Source: Haladaptatus caseinilyticus
Lineage (GTDB): Archaea; Halobacteriota; Halobacteria; Halobacteriales; Haladaptataceae
NCBI RefSeq assembly: GCF_026248685.1
Contig: NZ_CP111036.1
Coordinates: forward strand, 1,364,001 to 1,428,000
Length of the DNA: 64,000 bases
Reading direction: 5' to 3'
Below the pieces are notes generated by a model that made no database searches, was not told the DNA's origin, and worked only from the letters and a program-made list of their open reading frames with translations. A program made the position numbers and the translations under genes. Positions 1-8,287 of this stretch are shown piece by piece. Numbering within the stretch: position 1 is the stretch's first letter; each line of letters begins with the position of its first letter.

Positions 1-1
1 C

Positions 2-433
2 GGGCACGACCGAATGGGCGAAGCAGGGTCGGGCCACTACGTGAAGATGGTCCACAACGGCGTCGAGTACGCGCTAATGCAGACCTATGGTGAAGGGTTC
101 GAACTCCTCCACGAAGGTCGCTACGACCTCGACCTGGAGGACGTCGCCAGAACGTGGAACAACGGCGCGGTCATTCGTTCGTGGCTCCTCGAACTCTGTG
201 AAGAAGCGTTCCGCGAGGAGGGAACCGACCTGGGCGACGTGGCGGACCACGTCGCGGGCGGTTCGACCGGGACGTGGACGGTGCAGGAAGCGCTCGAACA
301 GGAGGTTCCAGTCCCACTCATCTATCAGGCGCTCGGCGAACGGTTCGATAGTCGGTCCGACGGTCGGTTCTCACGGCGGCTCGCAAACCGCCTCCGGTAC
401 GGTTTCGGTCGGCACGAAGTGAAACGCGAGTAA
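2..433 (+). CDS. gnd: 6-phosphogluconate dehydrogenase, C-terminal part (cut by window start)
   Basis: The visible 144 codons are the helical C-terminal half of a 6-phosphogluconate dehydrogenase, which oxidatively decarboxylates 6-phosphogluconate to ribulose 5-phosphate in the cytoplasm (oxidative pentose phosphate route). The sequence shows GAGH-like GSGHYVKMVHNGVEYAL, the substrate and catalytic segment whose lysine and His-Asn pair are invariant in the family. It then has the IRSWLLEL segment and the short archaeal/YqeC-type tail. The Rossmann N-terminus lies outside the window, so the reading frame is open from the first base and the ATG at 14 is internal. The next gene is convergent. 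Identification is secure; the NAD versus NADP preference cannot be judged without the N-terminus. Confidence 0.87.
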   Translation, partial: GHDRMGEAGSGHYVKMVHNGVEYALMQTYGEGFELLHEGRYDLDLEDVARTWNNGAVIRSWLLELCEEAFREEGTDLGDVADHVAGGSTGTWTVQEALEQEVPVPLIYQALGERFDSRSDGRFSRRLANRLRYGFGRHEVKRE

Positions 434-496
434 ATCGATTTGTTGATTCGGTTTTAGCAGTTTTTGCTGCCCGTTCGTCCCCTATCGAATACGAAA

Positions 497-1066
497 CTAC
501 ACCTTCGCAAACGCACAGAAATCGTCCCCGCGGTCCCCGGTTCGAACCTCGTCGAATCCCGCGTCTGCGAGCAGTTTTGGCAGTTCGTCTTTCGATTGCC
601 CGGAGTGATGCGTAAAGGCGACCGCAACGGTTCCGTCGGGTTTTACGACGCGACGCAACTCCCGCAGTCCGGCCACGGCGTCGGGCCATACCTGCATGGA
701 GTTCATCGTCATCGCGGCGTCGAAAACGCAGTCTTCCGACGGTACGTCGTCCGCGAACCCGTAACGCAATTCAACCCGCCCATCTCCAATCGCCGCCGCG
801 TTTCGTTTCCGCGCTTGTTCGACCATTTCCGGGGACGCGTCGATACCGGCGACGAAGCCGTCCGGGACTGCTTCGGCCAAGCGTTCTGCACCGACACCCG
901 GGCCGAAACCGACCTCCAAAACGCGGTCATCCGGTTCGAGGTCGAGATCGGCGATAACCCACGCCGCGAACTCCCCTTTCGACCGAGACATCAGTTTTCC
1001 ACCGAGTCGTCCGAGCAGGCCGTTCGGGCGGCCGAATGTTCTGTGGAGGAGAGTGTCGAGGAACAT
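497..1066 (-). CDS. Class I SAM-dependent methyltransferase
   Basis: This encodes a cytoplasmic protein of 189 residues. The chosen start (MFLDTLLHRTFGRP) matches the usual compact N-terminus; a longer frame reaching 1117 would run into the promoter of the divergent ferredoxin gene. Motif I (VLEVGFGPG) binds S-adenosylmethionine, followed by the acidic loop (GIDASPEMV) that holds the ribose, and motif IV/post-I segments (FDAAMTMNSMQVW). This is the UbiE/Methyltransf_11 type. The substrate is unknown; such small enzymes act on lipids, quinones or small molecules. It is divergent from the ferredoxin at 1158, with about 90 bases between starts. Confidence 0.8.
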   Translation of the reverse strand: MFLDTLLHRTFGRPNGLLGRLGGKLMSRSKGEFAAWVIADLDLEPDDRVLEVGFGPGVGAERLAEAVPDGFVAGIDASPEMVEQARKRNAAAIGDGRVELRYGFADDVPSEDCVFDAAMTMNSMQVWPDAVAGLRELRRVVKPDGTVAVAFTHHSGQSKDELPKLLADAGFDEVRTGDRGDDFCAFAKV

Positions 1067-1157
1067 ATGTTCCACGATGCAGTGGGCGACCCTAACTCCT
1101 CGCCTCACTCGCGTCAATCACAATGCTGTTAAACCACCGTTCCGTAGCTTCCGCCAT

Positions 1158-1733
1158 ATGGTAAACGAACTGGGTCTGGGACTCGGGCTACTGCTTACGC
1201 TCACCGCAGTGGCTCTGCACTTCGCCAAGGGAACCGAATGGCGCACTGCGGACGACATCTCCCAAGAAGTGCTCGACCGCCGTGCGGCGAGTGTCCCCGA
1301 AACCGACTTCCCCGAACCGATGAACCGCTCCATCGGTGGTGGCGGTGGGGTCGCCGTCGGTGCCGGTGCTGAAGGCGAACTCGAAGGCGAGGAAGGCGAG
1401 GAAGAAGACGCTGGCTTTGACCCCGAGGCGATTCCGGAGGACGAAGTCGAATACTTCGAAGTCGAATACGTCAAGGAAGGTTCGACCATCGAAGTCGCCA
1501 GCAACGAGACGATTCTCGAAGCGGGCGAAGAGGAAGGCTGGGACCTCCCGTACTCCTGTCGCGCAGGGTCGTGTCTCTCCTGTGGTGCGAAAATCGCCGA
1601 CGGAGAACCGGACGATATCGTCCACAGCAACAACGACACGCTCAGCGACGACGAACTGGAAAAGGGATACTTCCTCTCCTGTACCGCCTATCCGCAGGCA
1701 GATATCAGCGTCGAGACGAACGAAACGCCGTAA
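1158..1733 (+). CDS. Membrane-anchored 2Fe-2S ferredoxin
   Basis: The protein has 191 residues. An N-terminal hydrophobic helix (about residues 1-20, MVNELGLGLGLLLTL...) is followed by a glycine- and acid-rich linker. A plant-type [2Fe-2S] domain comes last, with cluster cysteines in CRAGSCLSC and a distant FLSC cysteine. The domain resembles halobacterial ferredoxins, which are electron carriers for 2-oxoacid oxidoreductases, but those are soluble, so this one probably serves a membrane partner. I start at 1158 because the upstream in-frame ATG at 1053 would add 35 residues of non-haloarchaeal composition overlapping the divergent methyltransferase. The electron partner is not indicated by neighbours. 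Confidence 0.85.
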   Translation: MVNELGLGLGLLLTLTAVALHFAKGTEWRTADDISQEVLDRRAASVPETDFPEPMNRSIGGGGGVAVGAGAEGELEGEEGEEEDAGFDPEAIPEDEVEYFEVEYVKEGSTIEVASNETILEAGEEEGWDLPYSCRAGSCLSCGAKIADGEPDDIVHSNNDTLSDDELEKGYFLSCTAYPQADISVETNETP

Positions 1734-1954
1734 TCCATTCACTGCGATTGTTTTCGCTTTTCAGCATCCGTTCTGTCAGCCGGAGTGATACCCTTGTTTC
1801 AAAAATAGTTGCTATCGCGCAATACGAATCATCCGGAACCGTGGCCCCGAACCTCCCTGCAACGAATCGGACCCGCGACGGCGTAACAATTCATCGCGTC
1901 CGCCGAATGATTTCCTGAGAAAGACGTATATCGCCGAATATGTAATAAAACATC

Positions 1955-2143
1955 ATGCCAGAAGGATACGTCTGTGACGAGTGCGGTGACTTTCTTACAG
2001 TCAAGCCCCACTCCTTGTTTCGAGTTGGTCCGGGGGGACGGGAACAAGACCGGGAGTTCACGTTCTGTGAGGACTGCGCGCCGAAAATCGTCAAGGAACA
2101 CGGATGGTCAATTCCGAGCAGAGGGGACGGAAACGCAGGATAG
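1955..2143 (+). CDS. Small zinc-finger protein (62 aa)
   Basis: This is a 62-residue acidic protein with two CxxC knuckles, CDEC near residue 7 and CEDC near residue 38, as in the many small zinc-ribbon proteins of haloarchaea. The chain between the knuckles (about 27 residues) is basic and glycine-rich. An AT-rich stretch (ATATGTAATAAAAC) just before the ATG is the likely promoter, placing transcription start close to the start codon. The function is unknown; related microproteins act in nucleic-acid binding or signalling. It is a real gene rather than noise because the four cysteines are evenly paired and the composition is haloarchaeal. Confidence 0.7.
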   Translation: MPEGYVCDECGDFLTVKPHSLFRVGPGGREQDREFTFCEDCAPKIVKEHGWSIPSRGDGNAG

Positions 2144-2198
2144 GAAGTGCTACACGGGCCAGCTTTTTCGTGAACGGACAGATCGGGATTGATGTACG

Positions 2199-2594
2199 CT
2201 ACCAATGATTTACCCCTGATTCTCGCAATCGCTTCTCACGCCAACAGGTGATCTCTAGTTCGTTCCCGTCCGGGTCGGAAAAGTAGATACTCGTGTCGGT
2301 TTTCCGTACGTCTCTATTCCGCTTTTCCAGTCGATCGATCACTTCACCGAGATATTCCTCCGGGGCGTTGAACGCGATATGCCGGGGGCTCGTATCGGTA
2401 CGAGATTCCTCATCAACACGGGCGAGATTGAGTCCCTGCCCCTGTCCGAGGTTCAGCCAATGGTAGTCGTCGATGTCCGGATCACGACGATCGACCGACC
2501 GCAAACCCAGCACGTCCCGATAAAACGAAACCGCTCGTCGAAGGTCGGACACGGGCAGTGCGACGTGGTCGAAGCCCTGGATCGAGTGTGTCAT
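2199..2594 (-). CDS. VOC superfamily protein (glyoxalase/dioxygenase fold)
   Basis: The protein has 131 residues, the length of a single-domain vicinal-oxygen-chelate protein made of two beta-alpha-beta-beta-beta modules. It opens with GFDHVALPVSDLRRAVSFY, the classic start with the first metal-ligand histidine. It continues with FYRDVLGLR, a central HIAF segment giving a second histidine, and ends with YFSDPDGNELEITCW, whose glutamate is the usual metal ligand. These ligands suggest an active metalloenzyme: glyoxalase I-like, fosfomycin-resistance-like or extradiol dioxygenase-like. The substrate cannot be assigned. It is convergent with the small zinc-finger gene and transcribed alone. Confidence 0.85.
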   Translation of the reverse strand: MTHSIQGFDHVALPVSDLRRAVSFYRDVLGLRSVDRRDPDIDDYHWLNLGQGQGLNLARVDEESRTDTSPRHIAFNAPEEYLGEVIDRLEKRNRDVRKTDTSIYFSDPDGNELEITCWREKRLRESGVNHW

Positions 2595-2720
2595 GCGAGA
2601 GAATGATGTCCGTTTCGAGTAAATGTTATCCCTTGTTGATCGCTAAAACCGAGTGTAACCCCTCCCTACCCCAACCGCAGCCAGTGATTACTTAACACGT
2701 TTGACTCCCATTGAAATAGT

Positions 2721-2882
2721 ATGTTCTTCCAGCATCACGTGTCGGAATATGCCGTTCGCGACCCTGCCGACCTCCCCAAAGTTCGCCAAAGTTCGAACGG
2801 CGAATGGATTGCTGAGGACGCAAACGGACGGTCCGCACGGGGACAGACACCTGCCGCCGCAATCGCGACGCTCACGAAATAG
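2721..2882 (+). CDS. Small hypothetical protein (53 aa)
   Basis: A short open frame beginning MFFQHHVSEYAVRD and ending ...AAAIATLTK. The second half (NGEWIAEDANGRSARGQTP then an alanine-rich helix) resembles the one-sheet plus helix layout of small HicB-like or DUF-type proteins, in which a strand pair is followed by a helix starting TPxAA. The composition is haloarchaeal. It ends 18 bases before the convergent amidohydrolase gene, and an AT-rich tract (TTGAAATAGTATG) precedes the ATG. No toxin-like partner gene is adjacent, so an antitoxin role is not supported. Existence is likely, function unknown. Confidence 0.5.
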   Translation: MFFQHHVSEYAVRDPADLPKVRQSSNGEWIAEDANGRSARGQTPAAAIATLTK

Positions 2883-2900
2883 CGGCGTCGAGAGACGACA

Positions 2901-4220
2901 TTAGAACACGCCGGCTTCCGGAGCCACGTCGAGTCCTGCCGCGATTTCGTTCGCCTCTGCTCGAATCGCATCGGCGTCAGCGGCGAGCACTTCGCCATTT
3001 TGCTGTAGTACCTCTCCGGCGACCATCGTGAATTCCACGTCATCGCCATGTGCTCCGAAGACTGCGTGCGAGAGTGGATCGTAGAGCGGGGTTGCACGGG
3101 TCACGTCGGTCGTCAAGCCGATGATGTCGGCCTTCCATCCTCCCTTCAGTTTTCCGACGCGGTCGAACCCGGCAGCGCGAGCGCCGTTTATCGTCGCCAT
3201 TTCGAAAATCGTTCCGGTCGGCGCAGCCTGTGCGTCGAGTTCGTTTACCCGCTGTAGAAGACTGGCGTGTCGCATTTCCGTGAAGGGGTCGAGCGTGTTG
3301 TTGCACGGCGGTCCATCGTTGCCGAGGGCAACGTTCACGCCGCGGTCCAGATAGTCGATGACGGGCGCGATTCCACTGGCGAGTTTCATGTTCGATGAGG
3401 GGCAGTAGGTGACGTGCGTGCCCGTCTCCGCGAGGACCTCGCGCTCGGATTCGTCAGTCCAGACGCAGTGGGCGAGCACCACGTCGTCGCCCGTCAGTCC
3501 TACTTCGTCCAGCCAATGGATGTTCCGATGGCCAGTTTCGGTTTCGACGGTGCTGATTTCGTCTCGATTCTCGCTTGCATGGGTGTGAATTCGAACACCG
3601 TCGTACTCGTCCGTGAGTCGGCGCGCGCCTCTGAGACATTCTTCGGTGCAAGAAACGGCAAACCGCGGCGTGACGGCGTACTGAACCCGGCCATCGTTCG
3701 CACCATGATACTGCCGGATGAGTCGCTCCGTCGCCGCCAATCCTGCATCGGTCCCTTCGTGGAGACCGTACGGGGCGCGTTGGTCCATCAGGACCTTTCC
3801 GAGTCGGCCGCGGATTCCCATCTCTACTGCGGCGTCGAAGGCCCGGTCCGCGTATCGAACTGAAAGATGGTCGATACACGTCGTCGTTCCACTCTCGATG
3901 AGTTCGAGGTAACCGAGTCGTGCAGCGGCGTACATCTCCTCCGGACCGAGATTCGCTTCCATGGGCAGCACGTATTCGAACAGCCAATCGAGCAGTTCGG
4001 CGTCGTCCGCGATACCACGCCCGAGGCTCTGCACCGAGTGGACGTGCCCACCGACGAGACCGGGTAATAAAAGATCGTACTCGTCTACTTCATGTGCGGG
4101 ATAGCGGTCGAGCAGTTCGACACGCTCACCGACGGCCTCGATCGTGTCGGCGCGAACGACGACAGCCCCATCCTCGATAATCGTCGTCGCGTCGGCGACG
4201 ACTGTTCCAGTCAGTATCAT
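2901..4220 (-). CDS. Amidohydrolase, adenosine/SAH/5'-deoxyadenosine deaminase family
   Basis: The protein has 439 residues, the typical length of the MtaD/DadD/TrzA branch of metal-dependent amidohydrolases. Metal ligands are visible in order: HVH after GLVGG (about residue 62), HTHASE with the catalytic glutamate-containing helix, a further His in VLAHCVWTD, and the aspartate in LGNDGPPCN. The TYCPSSNMKLASGIAP stretch is characteristic of enzymes deaminating S-adenosylhomocysteine, methylthioadenosine or 5'-deoxyadenosine, releasing ammonia. The start MILTGTVV follows family practice; the longer frame to 4313 adds 31 atypical residues across the divergent promoter. Substrate choice within the family is not resolvable by eye. 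Confidence 0.85.
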   Translation of the reverse strand: MILTGTVVADATTIIEDGAVVVRADTIEAVGERVELLDRYPAHEVDEYDLLLPGLVGGHVHSVQSLGRGIADDAELLDWLFEYVLPMEANLGPEEMYAAARLGYLELIESGTTTCIDHLSVRYADRAFDAAVEMGIRGRLGKVLMDQRAPYGLHEGTDAGLAATERLIRQYHGANDGRVQYAVTPRFAVSCTEECLRGARRLTDEYDGVRIHTHASENRDEISTVETETGHRNIHWLDEVGLTGDDVVLAHCVWTDESEREVLAETGTHVTYCPSSNMKLASGIAPVIDYLDRGVNVALGNDGPPCNNTLDPFTEMRHASLLQRVNELDAQAAPTGTIFEMATINGARAAGFDRVGKLKGGWKADIIGLTTDVTRATPLYDPLSHAVFGAHGDDVEFTMVAGEVLQQNGEVLAADADAIRAEANEIAAGLDVAPEAGVF

Positions 4221-4365
4221 ATCTCTCGCTTCGTACCGTCTCCACTGGTGGGCGTCACGGTGATGAGTACTTCGATTCGCTCGCTCGAATCCTCTATTGA
4301 GGAATGATCCCAAACGATAACAACATAGATTAAACTATACGATTACGACCAAAATACGTCCGTGA

Positions 4366-6486
4366 ATGCGAACACTGTTACCAATACTCTTCGCGCTGTG
4401 TCTGGTTACCGGTGCGGTCGCTCCAACCCTCGCCACAGCATCGATACCCGAATCGTACGACGGTTCGACACTGAATGCCTCGTCGAACACCTCGGACACC
4501 GGTTCAAACACACCAAATGCACAGCCGTCTTCGACGACACTCACGATTCTTTCGTACAACGACATCCAGACTGCCGCCGTGGAGAACGGGACGTTTCCGC
4601 GGATGGCAACGCTCATCGAGCGTCGAAGGGCGGCCCACGACAATCCCACCGTCGTCCTCGGTGGTGGTGACGAAGTCAGCCCCCACTCGTTGTCACCGCT
4701 AACGACGTGGAAAACTCCTGTCAAAGGTTTGAACGTCATCGCCCCCGACGCGGAAGTCATCGGGAATCACGATTTGGACTACGGGTTCGAAGCCGTCGAA
4801 AACTTCTCCGCGGAATCCGAGTTTCCGTGGCTCATGGCGAACATCGAGGATTCCGAGACGGGCGATCCGATTCCAGGGACGAAACCCTACACGGTCATCG
4901 AGCGCGACGGCGTGAAGGTCGGTGTCATTGGACTTGCAGACGAGAAAATCAGGTCGAAGACTGCAGTTGACTTCGATGAAGAAGGCTACGAACTGACCGA
5001 GTACGCCGAAACCGGAACGGAGTACGCGACGATGCTCAAGGAGGAGAAAAACGTCGATGCGGTCGTCGTTCTCGGCCACTTCGGCGTTCCAGTCGCGAAA
5101 GACCTCGCGAATCGGACGGGGAACGTCGATGCCATCGTCGTCGGCGACGACGAGGTCGAATATCCCCCTGACGTGACCAGCGGGACGGTCATCATGGAGG
5201 CGGAAGCACGTGCCGAACACGTCGCGGAAGCGAACCTCACGATCCAAAACGGCGAAGTCGTCGGCTGGGACGGTCGGCTATTGAACGTGACCGACGCCAA
5301 TCCGAAAAACGAGACGCTGTCGCGAATTATTACCGAAGACCGCGGTGACGTTCTCTCGCGTTTCGTCGGAAGATCCGAGGTCGAACTCGACGCCCGATTC
5401 GCCTCGAACTATCACGACGAGACGGCCTACGGCAACCTCATTACCGATGCCTTCCGCGAAGAAACCGGTGCCGACGTGGCCCTAACGAACGCCGGTGGCA
5501 TTCGTTCGAACAGTATCTACGGCCCCGGCAACATCACCGCCGGAGACGTGTACAACGCGCTCCCCTTCCGTAACTCGTTGGTGACGGTCGAACTTTCCGG
5601 TGCGGAACTGAAGGAACTGCTCGCCAGTCAAATCGTCACGCTCGAAAGCGAGGAGGGGAGGCGGTACGGGCAGGAGTCCAAACTGCAAGCCAGTGGCGTT
5701 CACTACGAGTGGAACGGCCATGCCGCTACGCCGCCAGCGGAACGCATTCAGGACGTGTGGGTCAACGGTGAACCACTGTCCGAGGACGGGACGTACACCG
5801 TCACGGTCAACTCCTATATGGTTGGCTGGGACGGCGTCCTCGCGAACGCGACGCGTATCAGCAGTACGAAGAAACTCTACGGAACGGTCACGTTGGAGTA
5901 CATCGAGGAACACAGTCCGGTCGCCCCCGAGAAAACGAACCGAATCCGACGGGTCGATGCGAACGGCGGTGTATCCGCGGTAACGCTCGACGGTGAAGGA
6001 GACGTGACGGTCACGTTCGACGCACCCGACAACGCGACCGCGGTCGTGGACGGAACCTACTATGCCATGTGCGGTTGCGGCGGTACCGTTTCGGCCGAAC
6101 ATGTGACTCTCGACGAGGGCTCGTTGATGGTCACCTTCGACGACACCGAACTCCGCTCGCTCGTGCTCGACGCCGATACCGGTCTACAGGTGTACGGACA
6201 GTATATCGATTCACAGTACGACGGCAAGCGGTCGTACTTCGACCACTCCGTGTTCAACGGACGACTCGATTCGTCCGTCGAGTACGAGACGACCACGACT
6301 GAACCCGGAACGACGACGATTGCAAAAACGACCGAATTTGGGCAGACAACCGTAGGAACGACCGAATTCGGTCGAACGCAAACGACTAACGGAACCACCA
6401 CCGGAACGACCGGCCAACCCGGATTCGGAATCGGAGTGGCAGTCGTCGCGCTTGCGGGTGCGATGTTCGCACTGCAGAGGGATTGA
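4366..6486 (+). CDS. Secreted 5'-nucleotidase/2',3'-cyclic phosphodiesterase with PGF-CTERM tail
   Basis: The protein has 706 residues. It carries a Sec-type signal peptide (MRTLLPILFALCLVTGAVAPTLA), then a calcineurin-like metallophosphatase domain with LSYNDIQ, GGGDE, GNHDLDYG and GHFG metal motifs. A UshA-type 5'-nucleotidase C-terminal domain follows (NAGGIRS, PFRNSLVTVELSG). After about residue 640 a threonine-rich, probably glycosylated linker leads to PGFGIGVAVVALAGAMF and a short charged end. This is a PGF-CTERM signal, which archaeosortase ArtA cuts before lipid attachment. It should therefore release phosphate and nucleosides from extracellular nucleotides while anchored at the cell surface. 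The first metal motif reads YNDIQ rather than the common NDxH, so its first ligand is altered. It is divergent from the deaminase-like gene, which also handles nucleosides. Confidence 0.9.
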   Translation: MRTLLPILFALCLVTGAVAPTLATASIPESYDGSTLNASSNTSDTGSNTPNAQPSSTTLTILSYNDIQTAAVENGTFPRMATLIERRRAAHDNPTVVLGGGDEVSPHSLSPLTTWKTPVKGLNVIAPDAEVIGNHDLDYGFEAVENFSAESEFPWLMANIEDSETGDPIPGTKPYTVIERDGVKVGVIGLADEKIRSKTAVDFDEEGYELTEYAETGTEYATMLKEEKNVDAVVVLGHFGVPVAKDLANRTGNVDAIVVGDDEVEYPPDVTSGTVIMEAEARAEHVAEANLTIQNGEVVGWDGRLLNVTDANPKNETLSRIITEDRGDVLSRFVGRSEVELDARFASNYHDETAYGNLITDAFREETGADVALTNAGGIRSNSIYGPGNITAGDVYNALPFRNSLVTVELSGAELKELLASQIVTLESEEGRRYGQESKLQASGVHYEWNGHAATPPAERIQDVWVNGEPLSEDGTYTVTVNSYMVGWDGVLANATRISSTKKLYGTVTLEYIEEHSPVAPEKTNRIRRVDANGGVSAVTLDGEGDVTVTFDAPDNATAVVDGTYYAMCGCGGTVSAEHVTLDEGSLMVTFDDTELRSLVLDADTGLQVYGQYIDSQYDGKRSYFDHSVFNGRLDSSVEYETTTTEPGTTTIAKTTEFGQTTVGTTEFGRTQTTNGTTTGTTGQPGFGIGVAVVALAGAMFALQRD

Positions 6487-6702
6487 ACGAGCATCCGAAA
6501 TCGTCGAGTTTCACGCTCCTGGATATCACTGCCGGTGCTTTCATCGCCGATTAATCCCTGTTTCAGCGTGTTTAGGATGTGTTTAATGGCCGTTTCCGCC
6601 GCCGTTCGGGACCTCCAATACCGTTCCGTTTTCGTGGCGGATATTGCCACCTGATTTCAGAGTCGAAATATTGAAACGGTACTATTTCGTTTCGAAGGTA
6701 CG

Positions 6703-8127
6703 ATGAATAGCACACAGCCCAGCAGTTCTATCACGGAAGGTGGGCTGGTGCGACCGATGTTCGAACTCGCGTGGCCCATCGTCGTTATCCAGCTTCTCCA
6801 GGTGACGTACAACGTTGCAGACACCTTCTGGTTGGGGCGACTGTCGTCCGACGCGGTCGGCGCGATGAGTGTCGCGTTCCCGCTCATTTTCTTCCTCATC
6901 TCCATCGCGGGCGGGTTTACGACCGCTGGAAGCATCCTCGTCGCCCAGTACACCGGTGCCGATAGCGAAGGGTCGGCGGGGAAGGTCGCCGGCCAAATTC
7001 TGTCGTTCGTGGCACTTCTCTCGGTTATTTTGGGGATTCTCGGGTTTTTTCTCACCGAGCCAATGCTCACGTTGATGCCCTCGCAGGCCGCGACGACGGA
7101 CGATATAATCCCGCTCGCCCGCGACTACATGGAGGTGTTCTTCCTCGGTCTGCCGTTCCTGTTCGGCTTTTTCGTCTTCTCCTCGTTGATGCGAGGCTAC
7201 GGCAACACCCGAACGCCCATGCGAATCATGTTCGTCAGCGTCGTCATCAACGTCGTCCTCGACCCGATTCTCATCTTCGGGGTGGGACCTATCGAGGGAA
7301 TCGGAATCAAAGGTGCTGCACTCGCGACCATCTCTGCACGGGCGATTGCGACCGTGCTCGGCCTCTATGTCCTGTTCGTCGCTCGTGCCGGACCGGACGT
7401 TCAAATCGACGACCTCGTGCCCGACCTCAGCTACATCTGGGACATCGTTCGTATCGGGACGCCGAGTGCCCTCGAACAGTCCACCAGTGCGATGGCGATG
7501 ATTACGCTGACGGCGATGGTCGTCCAGTTCGCCCCGCCCGTTGTCAGTGCTTACGGACTCGGTAATCGTCTCGCTTCGCTGGTGTTTCTTCCGGCGATGG
7601 GACTCGGCCGTGCGACGAACACGATGGTCGGACAGAACCTCGGTGCCGAGAAACCCGGGCGAGCAGAACGAGCCGTTTGGCTCGCGGCAAAAGTCGGGAC
7701 CGTGGTAATGCTCGTCGTTGCGATAGTTGCGGCACTGTTTCCGGAACCGATCGTCGGCGTCTTTATGGCGACAGGGTCGCCGGAAGCCGAAATGACCATC
7801 GAGTTCGGAAGCGACTATCTCCGGATTCGCTCGGTCGAGTTCGCGTTCATGGCACTACTGCAAGTGCTCTTAGGGGCGTACCGTGGGGCCGGGAACACGA
7901 AGACGGCGATGGCGTTCTCGATGGTGACGTTGTGGCTCGGTCGGGTCCCCGTCGTGTACTATCTGGCATTCGTCCGGGACATGGGTCCGTCCGGAATCTG
8001 GTTCGGAATGGCCATCGGAAACGTCGTCGGGGCGATTACTGCCGCGCTCTGGTTTACTCGAGGGACGTGGAAACAGACCGTTATCGAGGATTCGTCGGTT
8101 GCGATTACGGATGGCGAAGGCGACTGA
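6703..8127 (+). CDS. MATE family efflux transporter
   Basis: A polytopic membrane protein of 474 residues with about 12 hydrophobic segments in two halves, the NorM/DinF layout. It begins with a short polar end followed by MFELAWPIVVIQLLQVTYNV, the typical MATE first helix, and carries the repeat-signature segments QYTGADSEGSAGK and GQNLGAEKPGRAERAV at equivalent places in both halves. MATE proteins expel drugs or metabolites in exchange for Na+ or H+; in a halophile Na+ coupling is likely by inference. The neighbours do not indicate the substrate. A TATA-like GAAATATTGAAACGG lies upstream. Confidence 0.9.
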   Translation: MNSTQPSSSITEGGLVRPMFELAWPIVVIQLLQVTYNVADTFWLGRLSSDAVGAMSVAFPLIFFLISIAGGFTTAGSILVAQYTGADSEGSAGKVAGQILSFVALLSVILGILGFFLTEPMLTLMPSQAATTDDIIPLARDYMEVFFLGLPFLFGFFVFSSLMRGYGNTRTPMRIMFVSVVINVVLDPILIFGVGPIEGIGIKGAALATISARAIATVLGLYVLFVARAGPDVQIDDLVPDLSYIWDIVRIGTPSALEQSTSAMAMITLTAMVVQFAPPVVSAYGLGNRLASLVFLPAMGLGRATNTMVGQNLGAEKPGRAERAVWLAAKVGTVVMLVVAIVAALFPEPIVGVFMATGSPEAEMTIEFGSDYLRIRSVEFAFMALLQVLLGAYRGAGNTKTAMAFSMVTLWLGRVPVVYYLAFVRDMGPSGIWFGMAIGNVVGAITAALWFTRGTWKQTVIEDSSVAITDGEGD

Positions 8128-8287
8128 TTTACTGCTCTGGAGGTTTAAGCGTGCCATAATAAAATGAGTAGAACTGGTAGGGGTCACCAATGAGTCTGGC
8201 GAGCGTCGCAAAACGGGTGCTATCTGAAACCTGTTCGACGACTGTAATGAAACGCGCTGGCCGAAACTGTATCCCAGGTGAGACACG

